A DNA stretch of 64,000 nt from assembly GCA_016871275.1 (NCBI GenBank), contig VFZG01000014.1, positions 1 to 64,000 on the forward strand, in the 5' to 3' direction. Origin of the DNA: Acidimicrobiia bacterium. Lineage in GTDB: Bacteria; Acidobacteriota; Vicinamibacteria; Vicinamibacterales; UBA2999. The notes under the pieces were generated by a model. That model saw nothing but the letters and a program-made list of their open reading frames with translations. It did not search any database and was not told where the DNA came from. Numbering within the stretch: position 1 is the first letter of the stretch; every line of letters begins with the position of its first letter. Shown piece after piece: positions 35,427 to 44,036 of this stretch. The position numbers were made by a program, and so were the translations under genes.

Positions 35427-36629
35427 TCACGCCGTGCGTACGGCTTTCGGGTGGAACGCCACGGCTATCAGGACCGCCGCCGCCAGTGCCAGTGCCGCGG
35501 GTGCGAGGAACAGGCGCGAGAAGTCGACCGAGCCATCGGCCATCCGGAACGCGTCGCCCAGCCAGCCCCACAACAGGCTGCCGGCGAAGGGACCGACGCC
35601 AAGAATCACCAGGTTGAACAACCCCTGCGCGCTGGCGCGTGCGTCGCGCGGGCACCGCTCGTCCACGAAGATGTAGACCGCCGCGAAGAAGAACGCGTAG
35701 CACATGCCGTGGACGACATTGATGCCGATCATCAGCCACAGCGGATCGCCGATCGCGAAGATGAAGAAACGCGCGGCATGCGCCAGGATGCCCAGCGTCA
35801 TGGTCCAGCGCCAGCCAAGTGTCGCGAGCGCCCACCCCAGCGCCGCCATCGACGCGATCTCGGCAATCTGGCCGACGCTCATCGCGGGCATGATCCAGTT
35901 TGCGGCCAGGCCCGCCTGCTGCAGGAACGGGCTGGTCCATTGGAAGTAGCACTGGTGCACCAGCGCATCCATCGTGGTGGCGATGAACAGCACCAGCATT
36001 GCCGGCTCCTTGAGCAGGCCGAGCGCTTTGACCGGCGCGCTGGCGCCTGCCTCGCGCGGCGCCGGCGGGGTGTGCGGCAAGGTCAGCGAAAATCCCGCCA
36101 GCGCCAGCGAGGCAATGCCCGCGACGGTGAAGATGCTCGACAACGCGGCGTTCAGGTCGCCACCGGTCTTGCCGGCCAGGATGAATACGAACGGCCAGCT
36201 GGCGGCGATCCATCCGATGGTGCCCCAGAGCCGCACCTTTCCGAACTCGGTCTGCGCGTCCTTGATGTGGTGGAAACAGATCGCGTTCGTCAGCGACATC
36301 GTCGGCATGTAGGCCAGCTGGTAGATCAGCATGACGGTGAAGAAGGACCAGAAGGTGGTCTGGAAGGCGAGCGCGAACATGGCGAGGCCGCCCACCAGGT
36401 GCAACACCGCCAGCAGCTTTTCGGTGGACAGCATGCGGTCGGCGATCTGGCCGCCGAAGTACAGGCCGAACAGGCAGGCGATGGCCTGGGTCGCGAAGAT
36501 CCAGCCAATCTCGCCGCCGGTGAAGCCGAGCACGCCGCCCAGGTAGAGCGCCAGCAGCGGCAGCCAGGAGCCCCAGATCAGGTACTCGAGAAACATCATT
36601 ACGGAGAGGCGTGTCGAGGCAGCTGTCAT
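35427..36629 (-). CDS. Nucleoside:H+ symporter-type MFS transporter
   Basis: 400 residues with twelve hydrophobic segments. LSVMMFLEYLIWGSWLPLLALYL at the start and KVRLWGTIGWIAASWPF are marks of the NupG/Nuc_H_symport branch of the MFS. In many Acidobacteriota and Planctomycetota this branch is beside Gfo/Idh/MocA and sugar isomerase genes, as here, and may carry a sugar or nucleoside. It is divergent from the Gfo/Idh gene across 27 bases. Confidence 0.85.
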   Translation of the reverse strand: MTAASTRLSVMMFLEYLIWGSWLPLLALYLGGVLGFTGGEIGWIFATQAIACLFGLYFGGQIADRMLSTEKLLAVLHLVGGLAMFALAFQTTFWSFFTVMLIYQLAYMPTMSLTNAICFHHIKDAQTEFGKVRLWGTIGWIAASWPFVFILAGKTGGDLNAALSSIFTVAGIASLALAGFSLTLPHTPPAPREAGASAPVKALGLLKEPAMLVLFIATTMDALVHQCYFQWTSPFLQQAGLAANWIMPAMSVGQIAEIASMAALGWALATLGWRWTMTLGILAHAARFFIFAIGDPLWLMIGINVVHGMCYAFFFAAVYIFVDERCPRDARASAQGLFNLVILGVGPFAGSLLWGWLGDAFRMADGSVDFSRLFLAPAALALAAAVLIAVAFHPKAVRTA

Positions 36630-36640
36630 GATTGAGCTGC

Positions 36641-36648
36641 ACTATAGT
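36641..36648. promoter_or_regulatory. Palindromic -10 shared by two divergent genes
   Basis: ACTATAGT reads TATAGT on both strands. It lies 8 bases before ATG 36657 on the plus strand and 11 bases before the MFS start at 36629 on the minus strand. Both transcripts would be leaderless or nearly so. Confidence 0.4.
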
Positions 36649-36656
36649 TCATTCCT

Positions 36657-37883
36657 ATGGCACGAAGGCTCGGTGTAGGGTTCATCGGCAGCGGGTTCAT
36701 GACCCGCTTTCACATTCGGTCGTGGGAAGCGGTCCGCGATGCGGACATCCGGGGCATCTACAGCCCCACGCGGGCGAATGCGGAAGATGCGGCGGCGCTG
36801 GCGCGATCGCTGAGGGTCGGCGATGCGAAAGCGTTCAGCTCGATCGAAGACATGGCCGCCGACGAGTCAATCGACTGCGTGTGGCTGTGCGGCCCGAACT
36901 TCGCGCGCGTCGAGAACATGGAGCGCATTGTCGCGGCCATCAAGCAGGGCGCCAGGCTGGTGGGCATCGCCTGCGAGAAGCCGCTCGGCCGCAACGCCGC
37001 GGAAGCCGCCCGGATGGTGGAACTCGTTGAAGAGGCCGGCGTGCTGCACGGCTATCTCGAGAATCAGCTGTTCGCGCCGAGTGTCGAGCGCGGCAAGCAG
37101 ATTGTCTGGGCGCGCGGCGCCGCCGCGGCCGGCCGGCCCTACCTGGCGCGGGCGGCCGAGGAGCACGGCGGCCCGCACATGCCCTGGTTCTGGCAGGGCG
37201 ACCTCCAGGGCGGCGGCGTGTTGAACGACATGATGTGCCACAGCCTCGAGGTCGGCCGCTACCTGCTCACCAAACCTGGTGCGCCGCGCCACAGCATTCG
37301 GCCCATCAAGGTCTCCGCGCAGATTGCGTCGTTGAAATGGTCGCGGCCCGCCTACGTCTCGGTGCTGCGCGGCAACATGAGCGACCAGGTGGACTACGCG
37401 CGTCACCCCGCCGAGGATTTCGCCAGGGCCAGTGTCACGTACGTCGACGAGGCCGGCACCCCGCTGATTGTCGAAGCCACCACGTCCTGGAGCTACGTGG
37501 GCGCCGGCCTGCGGCTGACCATGGAGCTGTTGGGGCCCGAGTATTCGATGTCGGTCAGCACGCTCGACGGCGGCGCGAAGGTGTTCTTCTCACGCCGCCT
37601 GCAGGAACAGCAGACCGGCGAGGACCTGATCGAGAAACAGAACGCGGAGCAGGGGTTGATGCCCGTGGTCGGCAATGAAGCCGCCGAGTACGGATACGAG
37701 CACGAGAACCGGCACTTCACGCGCGCGTTCCTCGACGGGGTGCAGCCGGAGCTGAACTTCCACGCGGGACGCGACGTCACTGAGCTGCTCATGGCGTGTT
37801 ACATGAGCGCCGAACAGGAACGGGTGATTGAATGGAAACCGTCAGATCTGCTGTCGTACGTGCCGCTGCCGGCCAGGCGCTGA
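36657..37883 (+). CDS. Gfo/Idh/MocA family oxidoreductase (cytoplasmic)
   Basis: 408 residues. The NAD-binding motif is GVGFIGSGFMTRFHIRSW, and ACEKPLGRNAAEAARM carries the EKP motif with the catalytic-region Lys. The C-terminal domain has GGGVLNDMMCHSLEVGRYLL, with the usual His. No signal peptide. It probably oxidises or reduces a sugar or inositol, possibly at C3. It overlaps the isomerase gene by 52 bases. Confidence 0.88.
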   Translation: MARRLGVGFIGSGFMTRFHIRSWEAVRDADIRGIYSPTRANAEDAAALARSLRVGDAKAFSSIEDMAADESIDCVWLCGPNFARVENMERIVAAIKQGARLVGIACEKPLGRNAAEAARMVELVEEAGVLHGYLENQLFAPSVERGKQIVWARGAAAAGRPYLARAAEEHGGPHMPWFWQGDLQGGGVLNDMMCHSLEVGRYLLTKPGAPRHSIRPIKVSAQIASLKWSRPAYVSVLRGNMSDQVDYARHPAEDFARASVTYVDEAGTPLIVEATTSWSYVGAGLRLTMELLGPEYSMSVSTLDGGAKVFFSRRLQEQQTGEDLIEKQNAEQGLMPVVGNEAAEYGYEHENRHFTRAFLDGVQPELNFHAGRDVTELLMACYMSAEQERVIEWKPSDLLSYVPLPARR

Positions 37884-38707
37884 CTCGCAGGCAATTCGGC
37901 GCCGTGGCCATGGCCGGTCTCGCCGCGCCGTTGCTGCAGTCCCGCACGCCGGTCATTGGTGTGCAGAGCTACAGCTTCCGCGACCGGCCGCTGAGCGAGG
38001 CGATCGCCGCCATGCAGCAGATCGGGCTGCGCAGCTGCGAGCTGTGGCAGGCGCACATCGAGCCGCGGAGCAGTTCGCGCGACGACATGCGGAAGTGGCG
38101 CGAGACGGTGCCGCTCGACACGTTTCACCGGGTCCGCGATCAATTCGCCAAGGCGGGCATCGCGTTGTCGGCCTACAACATCAGCATCAAAGACGATTTC
38201 TCGGATGCCGAGATCGAACGCTCCTTCGACATGACCGTGGCGTTGGGGGCGCCACTGATCACGTCATCCTCCAATGTGAAGACGGTGGCGCGGATCGCGC
38301 CGGCGGCGGCGCGCCGCACGATGCTGGTGGGCATGCACAATCACTCGCGGATCGATCCCAACGAGTTTGCGACCGCGAAGAGCCTGACCGACGCCATGGC
38401 GGCCGGCCCGTACATTGCGGTCAACCTCGACCTGGGCCACTTCACGGCTGCGAACGAGGATGCGGTGGCGTTTCTGGAGCAGCACCACGCCCGCATCGTC
38501 ACCGTGCACGTCAAAGACCGCCGCCGTGATCAGGGCCCCAACGTCGCGCTGGGCACCGGCGACGCGCCGCTGGCGCCCGCGTTGCGCATGATTCGTGACC
38601 GCGGCTGGCCGATTCCGATCAACCTCGAGTACGAATACAAGGGCGGCGACACGGTTGACGAGGTGCGCAAGATGCTGGACTACTGCCGCCGGGCCCTCAA
38701 TCTATAA
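37832..38707 (+). CDS. Sugar phosphate isomerase/epimerase-like TIM barrel protein, Tat signal
   Basis: 291 residues. LTRRQFGAVAMAGLAAPLL is a Tat-type signal, so it is likely exported. The barrel follows xylose isomerase-like proteins: GVQSYSFRDRPLSEAI, CELWQAHIEP, VGMHNHSRID, NLDLGHFTAANED, VTVHVKDR and NLEYEY, giving His, Asp and Glu metal ligands. Related exported proteins take part in breakdown of 3-keto-sugars or C-glycosides. The ATG at 37832 lies inside the gene before it. Confidence 0.85.
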   Translation: METVRSAVVRAAAGQALTRRQFGAVAMAGLAAPLLQSRTPVIGVQSYSFRDRPLSEAIAAMQQIGLRSCELWQAHIEPRSSSRDDMRKWRETVPLDTFHRVRDQFAKAGIALSAYNISIKDDFSDAEIERSFDMTVALGAPLITSSSNVKTVARIAPAAARRTMLVGMHNHSRIDPNEFATAKSLTDAMAAGPYIAVNLDLGHFTAANEDAVAFLEQHHARIVTVHVKDRRRDQGPNVALGTGDAPLAPALRMIRDRGWPIPINLEYEYKGGDTVDEVRKMLDYCRRALNL

Positions 38708-38708
38708 T
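38703..38708 (+). promoter_or_regulatory. Perfect -10 box six bases before the DUF1080 start
   Basis: TATAAT at 38703-38708 overlaps the stop codon of the isomerase gene and ends 6 bases before ATG 38715. A leaderless transcript is suggested. No Shine-Dalgarno. Confidence 0.4.
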
Positions 38709-38714
38709 CTGCCC

Positions 38715-39416
38715 ATGAAACACCTGCTGATTGCCGCCCTGCTGGCTGGAACGTGCGCCGTCGCCCTGCGAGCGTCGGCGGGAGACGCCCAGATGCCGTC
38801 GCTGACCGCCGCCGAGAAAGCCGACGGCTGGACGCTGATGTTCGACGGCAAGTCGCTGTCCGGGTGGCGCGGCTACAAAAAGCCGATGCCGCCCGAGGGT
38901 TGGATGGCGGTGAACGGCGAGCTGGTCCGCCAGGGCCCCGGCGGCGACCTGATGACCGTTGCCGCATACGGCGATTTCGAGATGCGCTTCGAGTGGAAGG
39001 TGACCGAGAAGGGCAACAGCGGCATCATCTACCGCGTCGCCGAGACCGAACCGCAACCATGGCACACCGGGCCTGAGTACCAGGTGCTGCACAACCAGGG
39101 TCACCGCGATGGCCAGAATCCGATCACCTCGGCCGGATCGAATTACGCCGTCAACCCGCCGATCAAGGACGTGACCAAGCCGGTCGGCGAGTGGAACCAG
39201 GGGCGCTTGCTGGCGCGCGGCAATCACGTCGAGCACTGGCTCAACGGCGTGAAGGTGGTGGAGTATGAAATCGGCAGCGCCGACTGGGAGGCGCGCGTCA
39301 AGGCGAGCAAGTTCGGCAAGATCCCGCCCTACGGCCGGACCAGGGTTGGGCACATTGCCCTGCAGGATCACGGCGACGTGGTCGCCTACCGGAATTTGAA
39401 GATCAAGGCGCTCTAA
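38715..39416 (+). CDS. DUF1080 protein (3-keto-disaccharide hydrolase family), exported
   Basis: 233 residues with a signal peptide (HLLIAALLAGTCAVALRASA). The fold is a concanavalin-like beta sandwich: GWTLMFDGKSLSGWRGY, FEMRFEWKVTEKGNSGIIYRV, EYQVLHNQGH, GEWNQGRLLARGNHVEHWLNG and IALQDHGDVVAYRNLKI are DUF1080 signatures. Members cut 3-keto-glycosides made by an oxidoreductase; the name comes from Pfam 3-keto-disaccharide hydrolase. Its neighbours include two Gfo/Idh oxidoreductases and an FAD sugar-type dehydrogenase. Confidence 0.9.
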   Translation: MKHLLIAALLAGTCAVALRASAGDAQMPSLTAAEKADGWTLMFDGKSLSGWRGYKKPMPPEGWMAVNGELVRQGPGGDLMTVAAYGDFEMRFEWKVTEKGNSGIIYRVAETEPQPWHTGPEYQVLHNQGHRDGQNPITSAGSNYAVNPPIKDVTKPVGEWNQGRLLARGNHVEHWLNGVKVVEYEIGSADWEARVKASKFGKIPPYGRTRVGHIALQDHGDVVAYRNLKIKAL

Positions 39417-39423
39417 CAGGCTC

Positions 39424-39445
39424 GCGGGCTAGCAGGCTAGCCCGC
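39424..39445. terminator. Perfect inverted repeat between convergent genes
   Basis: Ten-base arms GCGGGCTAGC and GCTAGCCCGC with a 2-base spacer, followed by more GGCCCGCTAG words. It lies between the stops of the DUF1080 and Gfo/Idh genes. It has no T-run, so the terminator call is tentative; it could be one of the 'phrase' repeats of this genome. Confidence 0.45.
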
Positions 39446-39452
39446 TGGCCCG

Positions 39453-40967
39453 CTAGAGGCCGAAGCCGCGGCGGTAGTCCCGCTTCAGGAAGTCGTTGGC
39501 CTTCTTCGAATTGGTGACTTCCATGTTCGCGCCGTCGTAGTGAATCTTCTGGCCGGCCCGGAGGGCCACCACGCCGAGCAGCATCACTTCCGTCAACCGG
39601 GCCGCGTACTCGAACGGCGTCGATGCCTTGCCAATGCCTTTGCACGCGTTCGACCAGTTCACCTCGTGGCTGGTGGCGATGCGCTCGAGCGTGCGCGGCG
39701 GATCGCCCACCGACTTCTGCAGCGAATCCGGCAGCAGGCGCGGCTCGAGCCCATAGGTGTTGCAGATCGCCTTGCCCTTGGTGCCGACCATGATCACGCC
39801 GCCTTCGCCGTTCAGCTTCTCGCCGTCCGGGAACTCGGGCGGCGTGGCGGGGAACATGCCGCCGTCGTACCAGGTGAGCTTGACCGGCGGCTTGGCGCCG
39901 CGTGCCGGGAACTCGAAGTAGGTCTTCGACGCAATCGGGAAGCACTCGCCGTCGAAGGGCGTCGAGACCGTTTCGATCGAGGTCGGGTAGCCGAGCTCCA
40001 GCGCCCAGTAGGGGAAGTCAATCAGGTGCGCGCCCATGTCGCTGATCGCGCCGCCGCCCCACTCCACCCAGCCGCGCCAGTTGAACGGGTGATACACCGG
40101 GTGGTACTCGCGAGCCGGCGCGCAGCCCAGGAACAGGTCCCAGTTGAGCTCTTCGGGCGTCGCATAGATGCCCATCGCGTTGGCCAGCCGCGCCATCACG
40201 CCGTTCATGTTCCAGCGCAGGCCGCTCGAAATGCGGCGTGGCTCCGGACGCGGAATGCCCTGCGGCCAGTAGGAGAGCGGACGATTGGTCCACACGTGCG
40301 CCTCGGTCACGTCGCCGATCGCGCCTGACTGCACCCACTCCACGAGCTTCCGGCCGCCGTCCCACGAGTGACCCTGGTTGCCCATCTGCGTGACGGCCTT
40401 CGGCGTTTGCCGCGCCTTGCGCGACAGCTTGCGTGCCTCGTCCACCGACCAGCACAGCGGCTTCTGCACGTACACGTGCTTGCCGAGATCCAGCGCGGCC
40501 ATCGCAATCGGCGCGTGCATGTGATCGGGCGTCGCGACCACGATCGCGTCAACGTCCTTCTGCTGTTCGAGCATCAGGCGGTAATCGGTGTAGCGCTTGA
40601 TCTTCGCCAGGTCCTCGGTGGCCATGCGCCGCAGCGAACCGACGCGGTGCTCGCTGTTCTTGCGCGATTCCGGCGTCAGGTCGGTCCGCAGCAGCCGTTC
40701 TTCCTCGCGCTTGAGCGCGCCGGCAAACGTGTCCGCGGTCCACTGCGGTCCGGCGTAGCCCCAGTCGGCGTCGCAGAGCGCGACGAGGTTGTTGTCGAGG
40801 CCGAGGTTGAGCAGGTTGGTGCGGCCCATGCCGCCGACGCCAATCCCGGCGATGTTCAACTTGTCGCTGGGTGGCGTAAAGCCATGGCCCAGCACGTGCC
40901 TCGGCACGATGGTCACCGCCGCCGTGGTCGCCGCTACGTTGGTTACGAAGTCGCGTCTGGAAATCAT
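39453..40967 (-). CDS. Gfo/Idh/MocA family oxidoreductase, Tat-exported
   Basis: 504 residues with a twin-Arg signal (ISRRDFVTNVAATTAAVTIV). The NAD(P) motif is LNIAGIGVGGMGRTNLLN, and KHVYVQKPLCWSVDEARKL carries the EKP-like motif as QKP. TQMGNQGHSWDGGRKLVEWV and MGAHLIDFPYWALELGYP follow the long form of the family, common in Planctomycetota and Acidobacteriota. Such exported forms bind cofactor before Tat export. Likely a sugar or glycoside oxidoreductase. Confidence 0.88.
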   Translation of the reverse strand: MISRRDFVTNVAATTAAVTIVPRHVLGHGFTPPSDKLNIAGIGVGGMGRTNLLNLGLDNNLVALCDADWGYAGPQWTADTFAGALKREEERLLRTDLTPESRKNSEHRVGSLRRMATEDLAKIKRYTDYRLMLEQQKDVDAIVVATPDHMHAPIAMAALDLGKHVYVQKPLCWSVDEARKLSRKARQTPKAVTQMGNQGHSWDGGRKLVEWVQSGAIGDVTEAHVWTNRPLSYWPQGIPRPEPRRISSGLRWNMNGVMARLANAMGIYATPEELNWDLFLGCAPAREYHPVYHPFNWRGWVEWGGGAISDMGAHLIDFPYWALELGYPTSIETVSTPFDGECFPIASKTYFEFPARGAKPPVKLTWYDGGMFPATPPEFPDGEKLNGEGGVIMVGTKGKAICNTYGLEPRLLPDSLQKSVGDPPRTLERIATSHEVNWSNACKGIGKASTPFEYAARLTEVMLLGVVALRAGQKIHYDGANMEVTNSKKANDFLKRDYRRGFGL

Positions 40968-40984
40968 TGGGCTGGCCTCGCTGC

Positions 40985-41013
40985 TTTCTTCCGTGGCGCG
41001 ATGCTACTACAAT
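40985..41013 (+). promoter_or_regulatory. Candidate promoter of the GMC oxidoreductase operon
   Basis: TACAAT at 41008-41013 is a good -10 with a weak TTTCTT at 40985-40990, 17 bases upstream. It precedes ATG 41088 by 74 bases. Confidence 0.4.
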
Positions 41014-41032
41014 CGGGCGGGTCGGGCGGAAC

Positions 41033-41086
41033 GGCTGGTAAGGCTGGTAACGACACCCGCCCCACCTGCCCCCCGCCCCACCAGCC
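41033..41086. repeat. Tandem and inverted 'GGCTGGT' phrase repeat
   Basis: GGCTGGTAA occurs twice in a row (41033-41050), followed by CCCGCCCC words and a closing ACCAGCC (41080-41086) complementary to the first GGCTGGT. It fills most of the leader of the GMC gene. Confidence 0.55.
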
Positions 41087-41087
41087 T

Positions 41088-42809
41088 ATGCAGATCATTC
41101 GCAACCGAACGCTCTACGACGTCGTCATCGTCGGCTCCGGCGCCGGAGGGGGCATGGCGGCGAAAGTGCTGACCGAGGCGGGCGCCAACGTGCTGATGCT
41201 CGAGGCCGGCGTGATGTTCGACTCCGCCAGGGACTCGAAGATGATGGCGTGGCCGTATCACTCGCCGCGCCGCGGGTTGCCGGTGCCGGAACGGCAGTTC
41301 GGCGAGTTCGACGCCGGATGGGGTGGGTGGACGCTTGAAGGCGAGCCGTATACCTCGGCGCCGGGCGATCGCTTCGACTGGTTTCGCACCCGCATGCTGG
41401 GCGGCCGCACCAATCACTGGGGGCGCATTTCGCTCCGCTTCGGCCCGGACGATTTCCGGCGCAAGAGCCTGGATGGCCTGGGCGACGATTGGCCGATCGG
41501 CTACGACGACCTCAAACCGTACTACGACAGCATCGATCGATTCATTGGTCTGTTCGGATCGAACGAGGGATTGCCGAACGATCCGGACGGGATCTTCCTG
41601 CCGCCGCCCAAGCCGCGCTGCTACGAGCTGTTGATCAAGCAGGCGTCCGAGAAGCTGGGCATCCGCTGCATTCCGATCCGGCTGTCGATCCTGACGCAGC
41701 CGCATAACGATCGACCGGCGTGTCACTACTGCGGGCAGTGCGGCCGCGGGTGCGCGTCGCACGCCAATTTCTCGTCGCCGTCGGTGCTGTTGCCGCCCGC
41801 GCTGGCGACCAGGCGCCTCACCATTACCACCAACGCGATGGCGCGGGAGGTCACGGTCGGCGAGGACGGACTGGCCAACGGCGTCACCTACGTCGACAAG
41901 ACGACCGGCCGGGAGAACCACGTGCGCGGCAGGATTGTCGTGCTCGCCGCCAGCGCGTGCGAAACCGCGCGGCTGCTGCTCAATTCGAAGTCGTCGAAGT
42001 TCCCGCATGGACTCGCGAACTCGAGCGGTGTGGTCGGCAAGTACCTGACCGACACCACCGGCACGAGTGTCCGGGGCTTCATCCCGAAGATGTTGAACGG
42101 TGTGCCGCACAATGAAGACGGCGCCAACGGCTCGCACCTGTTCATGCCGTGGTGGGGTGACAACCGGCAGCTGGATTTCCCGCGCGGCTACCACATCGAG
42201 ATCGGCGGCGGGCGCCGCATGCCTGGATTCGGCACGCTGGGCGGCGTGCACCTGTATCACACCACCGAGGGCGATGGCGGCCTCGTGCAGGGAGGCGGCT
42301 ACGGCCAGCAGCTCAAGGACGACTACCGGCGCTTCTACGGATCGACCGTCGGGTTTTCCGGCCGCGGCGAGATGATCCCCAACGAGAATTCATTCTGCGA
42401 GATCGATCCCACCGTAGTCGATCGATGGGGGATTCCGGTGCTGCGCTTCCATTGGCAGTGGAGCGACCACGAGCTGAAGCAGGTCAAGCACATGCAGCAG
42501 ACCTTCCGATCGATCATCCACGAGATGGGCGGCACGCCGATGACGCCGATGCCGACCGAGGCGAGCGGCTACGGCATTGAGGCGGGCGGGCGCATCATCC
42601 ACGAGGTGGGATGCGTGCGCATGGGCAACGATCCCAAGACGTCGGCGCTCAACAGCAACTGCCAGGCGCACGATTGCCGCAACCTGTTCGTGACCGACGG
42701 CGGCCCGTTTGTCTCCAACCCGGACAAGAACGTGACGTGGACCATCCTGGCGCTGGCCATGCGCACCAGCGGCTACATTGCCGATCAGCGGAAGGCAGGC
42801 CGCATATGA
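41088..42809 (+). CDS. GMC-family FAD oxidoreductase (sugar dehydrogenase large subunit)
   Basis: 573 residues. FAD-binding GxGxxG is in YDVVIVGSGAGGGMAAKVL. GGRTNHWGRISLRF, the C-x2-C-x3-C run of CHYCGQCGRGC (positions near 41739) and the closing NLFVTDGGPFVSNPDKNVTWTILALAMR match the large subunit of gluconate 2-dehydrogenase/fructose dehydrogenase and 3-keto sugar-forming dehydrogenases. His in EVGCVRMG and Asn in the C-terminus are active-site candidates. It is paired with a subunit-3 gene by 4-base overlap. No cytochrome subunit is attached here, though the qhp operon with c-type heme protein follows. Confidence 0.9.
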   Translation: MQIIRNRTLYDVVIVGSGAGGGMAAKVLTEAGANVLMLEAGVMFDSARDSKMMAWPYHSPRRGLPVPERQFGEFDAGWGGWTLEGEPYTSAPGDRFDWFRTRMLGGRTNHWGRISLRFGPDDFRRKSLDGLGDDWPIGYDDLKPYYDSIDRFIGLFGSNEGLPNDPDGIFLPPPKPRCYELLIKQASEKLGIRCIPIRLSILTQPHNDRPACHYCGQCGRGCASHANFSSPSVLLPPALATRRLTITTNAMAREVTVGEDGLANGVTYVDKTTGRENHVRGRIVVLAASACETARLLLNSKSSKFPHGLANSSGVVGKYLTDTTGTSVRGFIPKMLNGVPHNEDGANGSHLFMPWWGDNRQLDFPRGYHIEIGGGRRMPGFGTLGGVHLYHTTEGDGGLVQGGGYGQQLKDDYRRFYGSTVGFSGRGEMIPNENSFCEIDPTVVDRWGIPVLRFHWQWSDHELKQVKHMQQTFRSIIHEMGGTPMTPMPTEASGYGIEAGGRIIHEVGCVRMGNDPKTSALNSNCQAHDCRNLFVTDGGPFVSNPDKNVTWTILALAMRTSGYIADQRKAGRI

Positions 42810-43426
42810 ATCCTCCTGCGACGAAGCTGCCGCGGACCAGCCGCCGGGAAGTGCTCAAGGCGTTGCTGGCTGCGCCGGCGGCGACCTTGGTGTTCACCGA
42901 TGCCGAAGCGGCGCAGGCCGCCGTGGCCGCGCAGGGCGCGCGGGCGGCTGCGACCGCGAAGCCGTTTGTGCCGAAGTTCTTCACGGCTTCAGAGTTCAGT
43001 CTGGTCGGCGCGCTCGCCGACATCGTGATCCCGAGGGACGAGCGATCGGGCAGCGCCACCGACGCGGGCGTGCCCGAGTTCATGGACTTCATGATGATCG
43101 ACCAACCCGCCCGGCAGGTGGCGATGCGCGGCGGGCTGGCGTGGCTCGATGTCGAGTGCCAGCGGCGCTTCGACAAGACCTTCCTCAACTGCGCCGGCGC
43201 CGAGCGCACCGCCGTGCTCGACGACATTGCCTGGCCCGCGAAGGCCAAGCCCGAGTTCGCGCATGGCGTCGCGTTCTTCAGCAACTTCCGCGATCTCACC
43301 GCGGCCGGTTTCTGGACGACGCGCCTGGGTATTGATGATTTGCAGTACATGGGCAACCGATCGGTCGCGCGCTGGAATGGCTGCCCGCCCGAGGCACTCG
43401 AGAAACTCGGCGTCAGCTACGACTAG
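42806..43426 (+). CDS. Gluconate 2-dehydrogenase subunit 3 family protein, Tat signal
   Basis: 206 residues. TSRREVLKALLAAPAATLVF is a Tat signal that can carry the FAD subunit out of the cell as a hitchhiker. FTASEFSLVGALADIVIPRDERSGSATDAGVPEFMDFMM and GFWTTRLGIDDLQYMGN are typical of the small subunit. It needs the GMC subunit for function. The start ATG at 42806 overlaps the large subunit gene. The stop is followed three bases later by a truncated membrane gene. Confidence 0.88.
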   Translation: MNPPATKLPRTSRREVLKALLAAPAATLVFTDAEAAQAAVAAQGARAAATAKPFVPKFFTASEFSLVGALADIVIPRDERSGSATDAGVPEFMDFMMIDQPARQVAMRGGLAWLDVECQRRFDKTFLNCAGAERTAVLDDIAWPAKAKPEFAHGVAFFSNFRDLTAAGFWTTRLGIDDLQYMGNRSVARWNGCPPEALEKLGVSYD

Positions 43427-43429
43427 GGC

Positions 43430-43603
43430 ATGCGCAGCATCCCGTGGTACCTCTGGTCGGCAGCGCTTGCGGTCACGTCGGCCTACGTCGGCGGGTATTG
43501 GGACATTTCCTGGCACCGCTCGATCGGCCGTGACTCGTTTCTGTCGGCCCCGCACCTGGCGATCTACGCGTGCGGCGCCGCCATGCAGAAGGTCCGCCGG
43601 TGA
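43430..43603 (+). pseudogene. Truncated membrane protein, 57 residues remaining
   Basis: MRSIPWYLWSAALAVTSAYV is followed by GGYWDISWHRSIGRDSFLSAPHLAIYACG, the start of a family of polytopic membrane proteins of about 250-300 residues that I recognise by pattern but cannot name. After the first helix and loop the sequence jumps to AAMQKVRR and stops. Most of the gene seems lost. Not usable as a transporter. Confidence 0.5.
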
Positions 43604-44036
43604 CGTCGCCGGCGCGACTCCTACTCACGCTGCTGACGGCGCTGGCGATGCAGGCGCTGGCGTTGGCGCACGTCGGCAGTCCCGATGTGTTCCTGGAGGC
43701 GTCGGCGGGTCCCTATCGCCTGCTGGTGACCGTGCGGCCGCCGCTGGCCATCCCGTGACGGACCTCGAGCTCTACATGGGCATGCCTGGCCATGCGGTGT
43801 TCATGCGCCGCGATCGACAGGTGTTTGCGCACGTGCACCCGTCGGGATCGGCGCCGATGGCAGCGCTCGATATCGCCATGCCGGGGAGCGATCCACACGT
43901 GCCGCACGCCACGGCCACGCCGTCGAGCATCACCTTCCCGTACGGATTTCCGCAGGCCGGCCAGTACCGAATCTTCGTGCAGGCGAAGCGTGCCGGCGCT
44001 GTCATCACCGGCGCGTTCGACGCCGACGTCAAGTGA
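43600..44036 (+). pseudogene. Exported protein with internal deletion and frame change
   Basis: From GTG 43600 there is a signal peptide and AHVGSPDVFLEASAGPYRL, then a stop at 43756-43758. From 43755, in a different frame, the sequence reads VTDLELYMGMPGHAVFMRRD, FAHVHPSGSAPMAAL, PYGFPQAGQYRIFVQAKR to the stop at 44036. Both parts are what I would expect from the beginning and end of one exported protein of unknown function in this phylum. The middle is missing. It overlaps qhpG by 4 bases. Confidence 0.55.

Noticed and set aside
40368-41087. An N-terminal extension of 240 codons to the GMC oxidoreductase
   Set aside because: It is antisense to the Gfo/Idh gene. The FAD motif lies right after ATG 41088, where this family normally starts.
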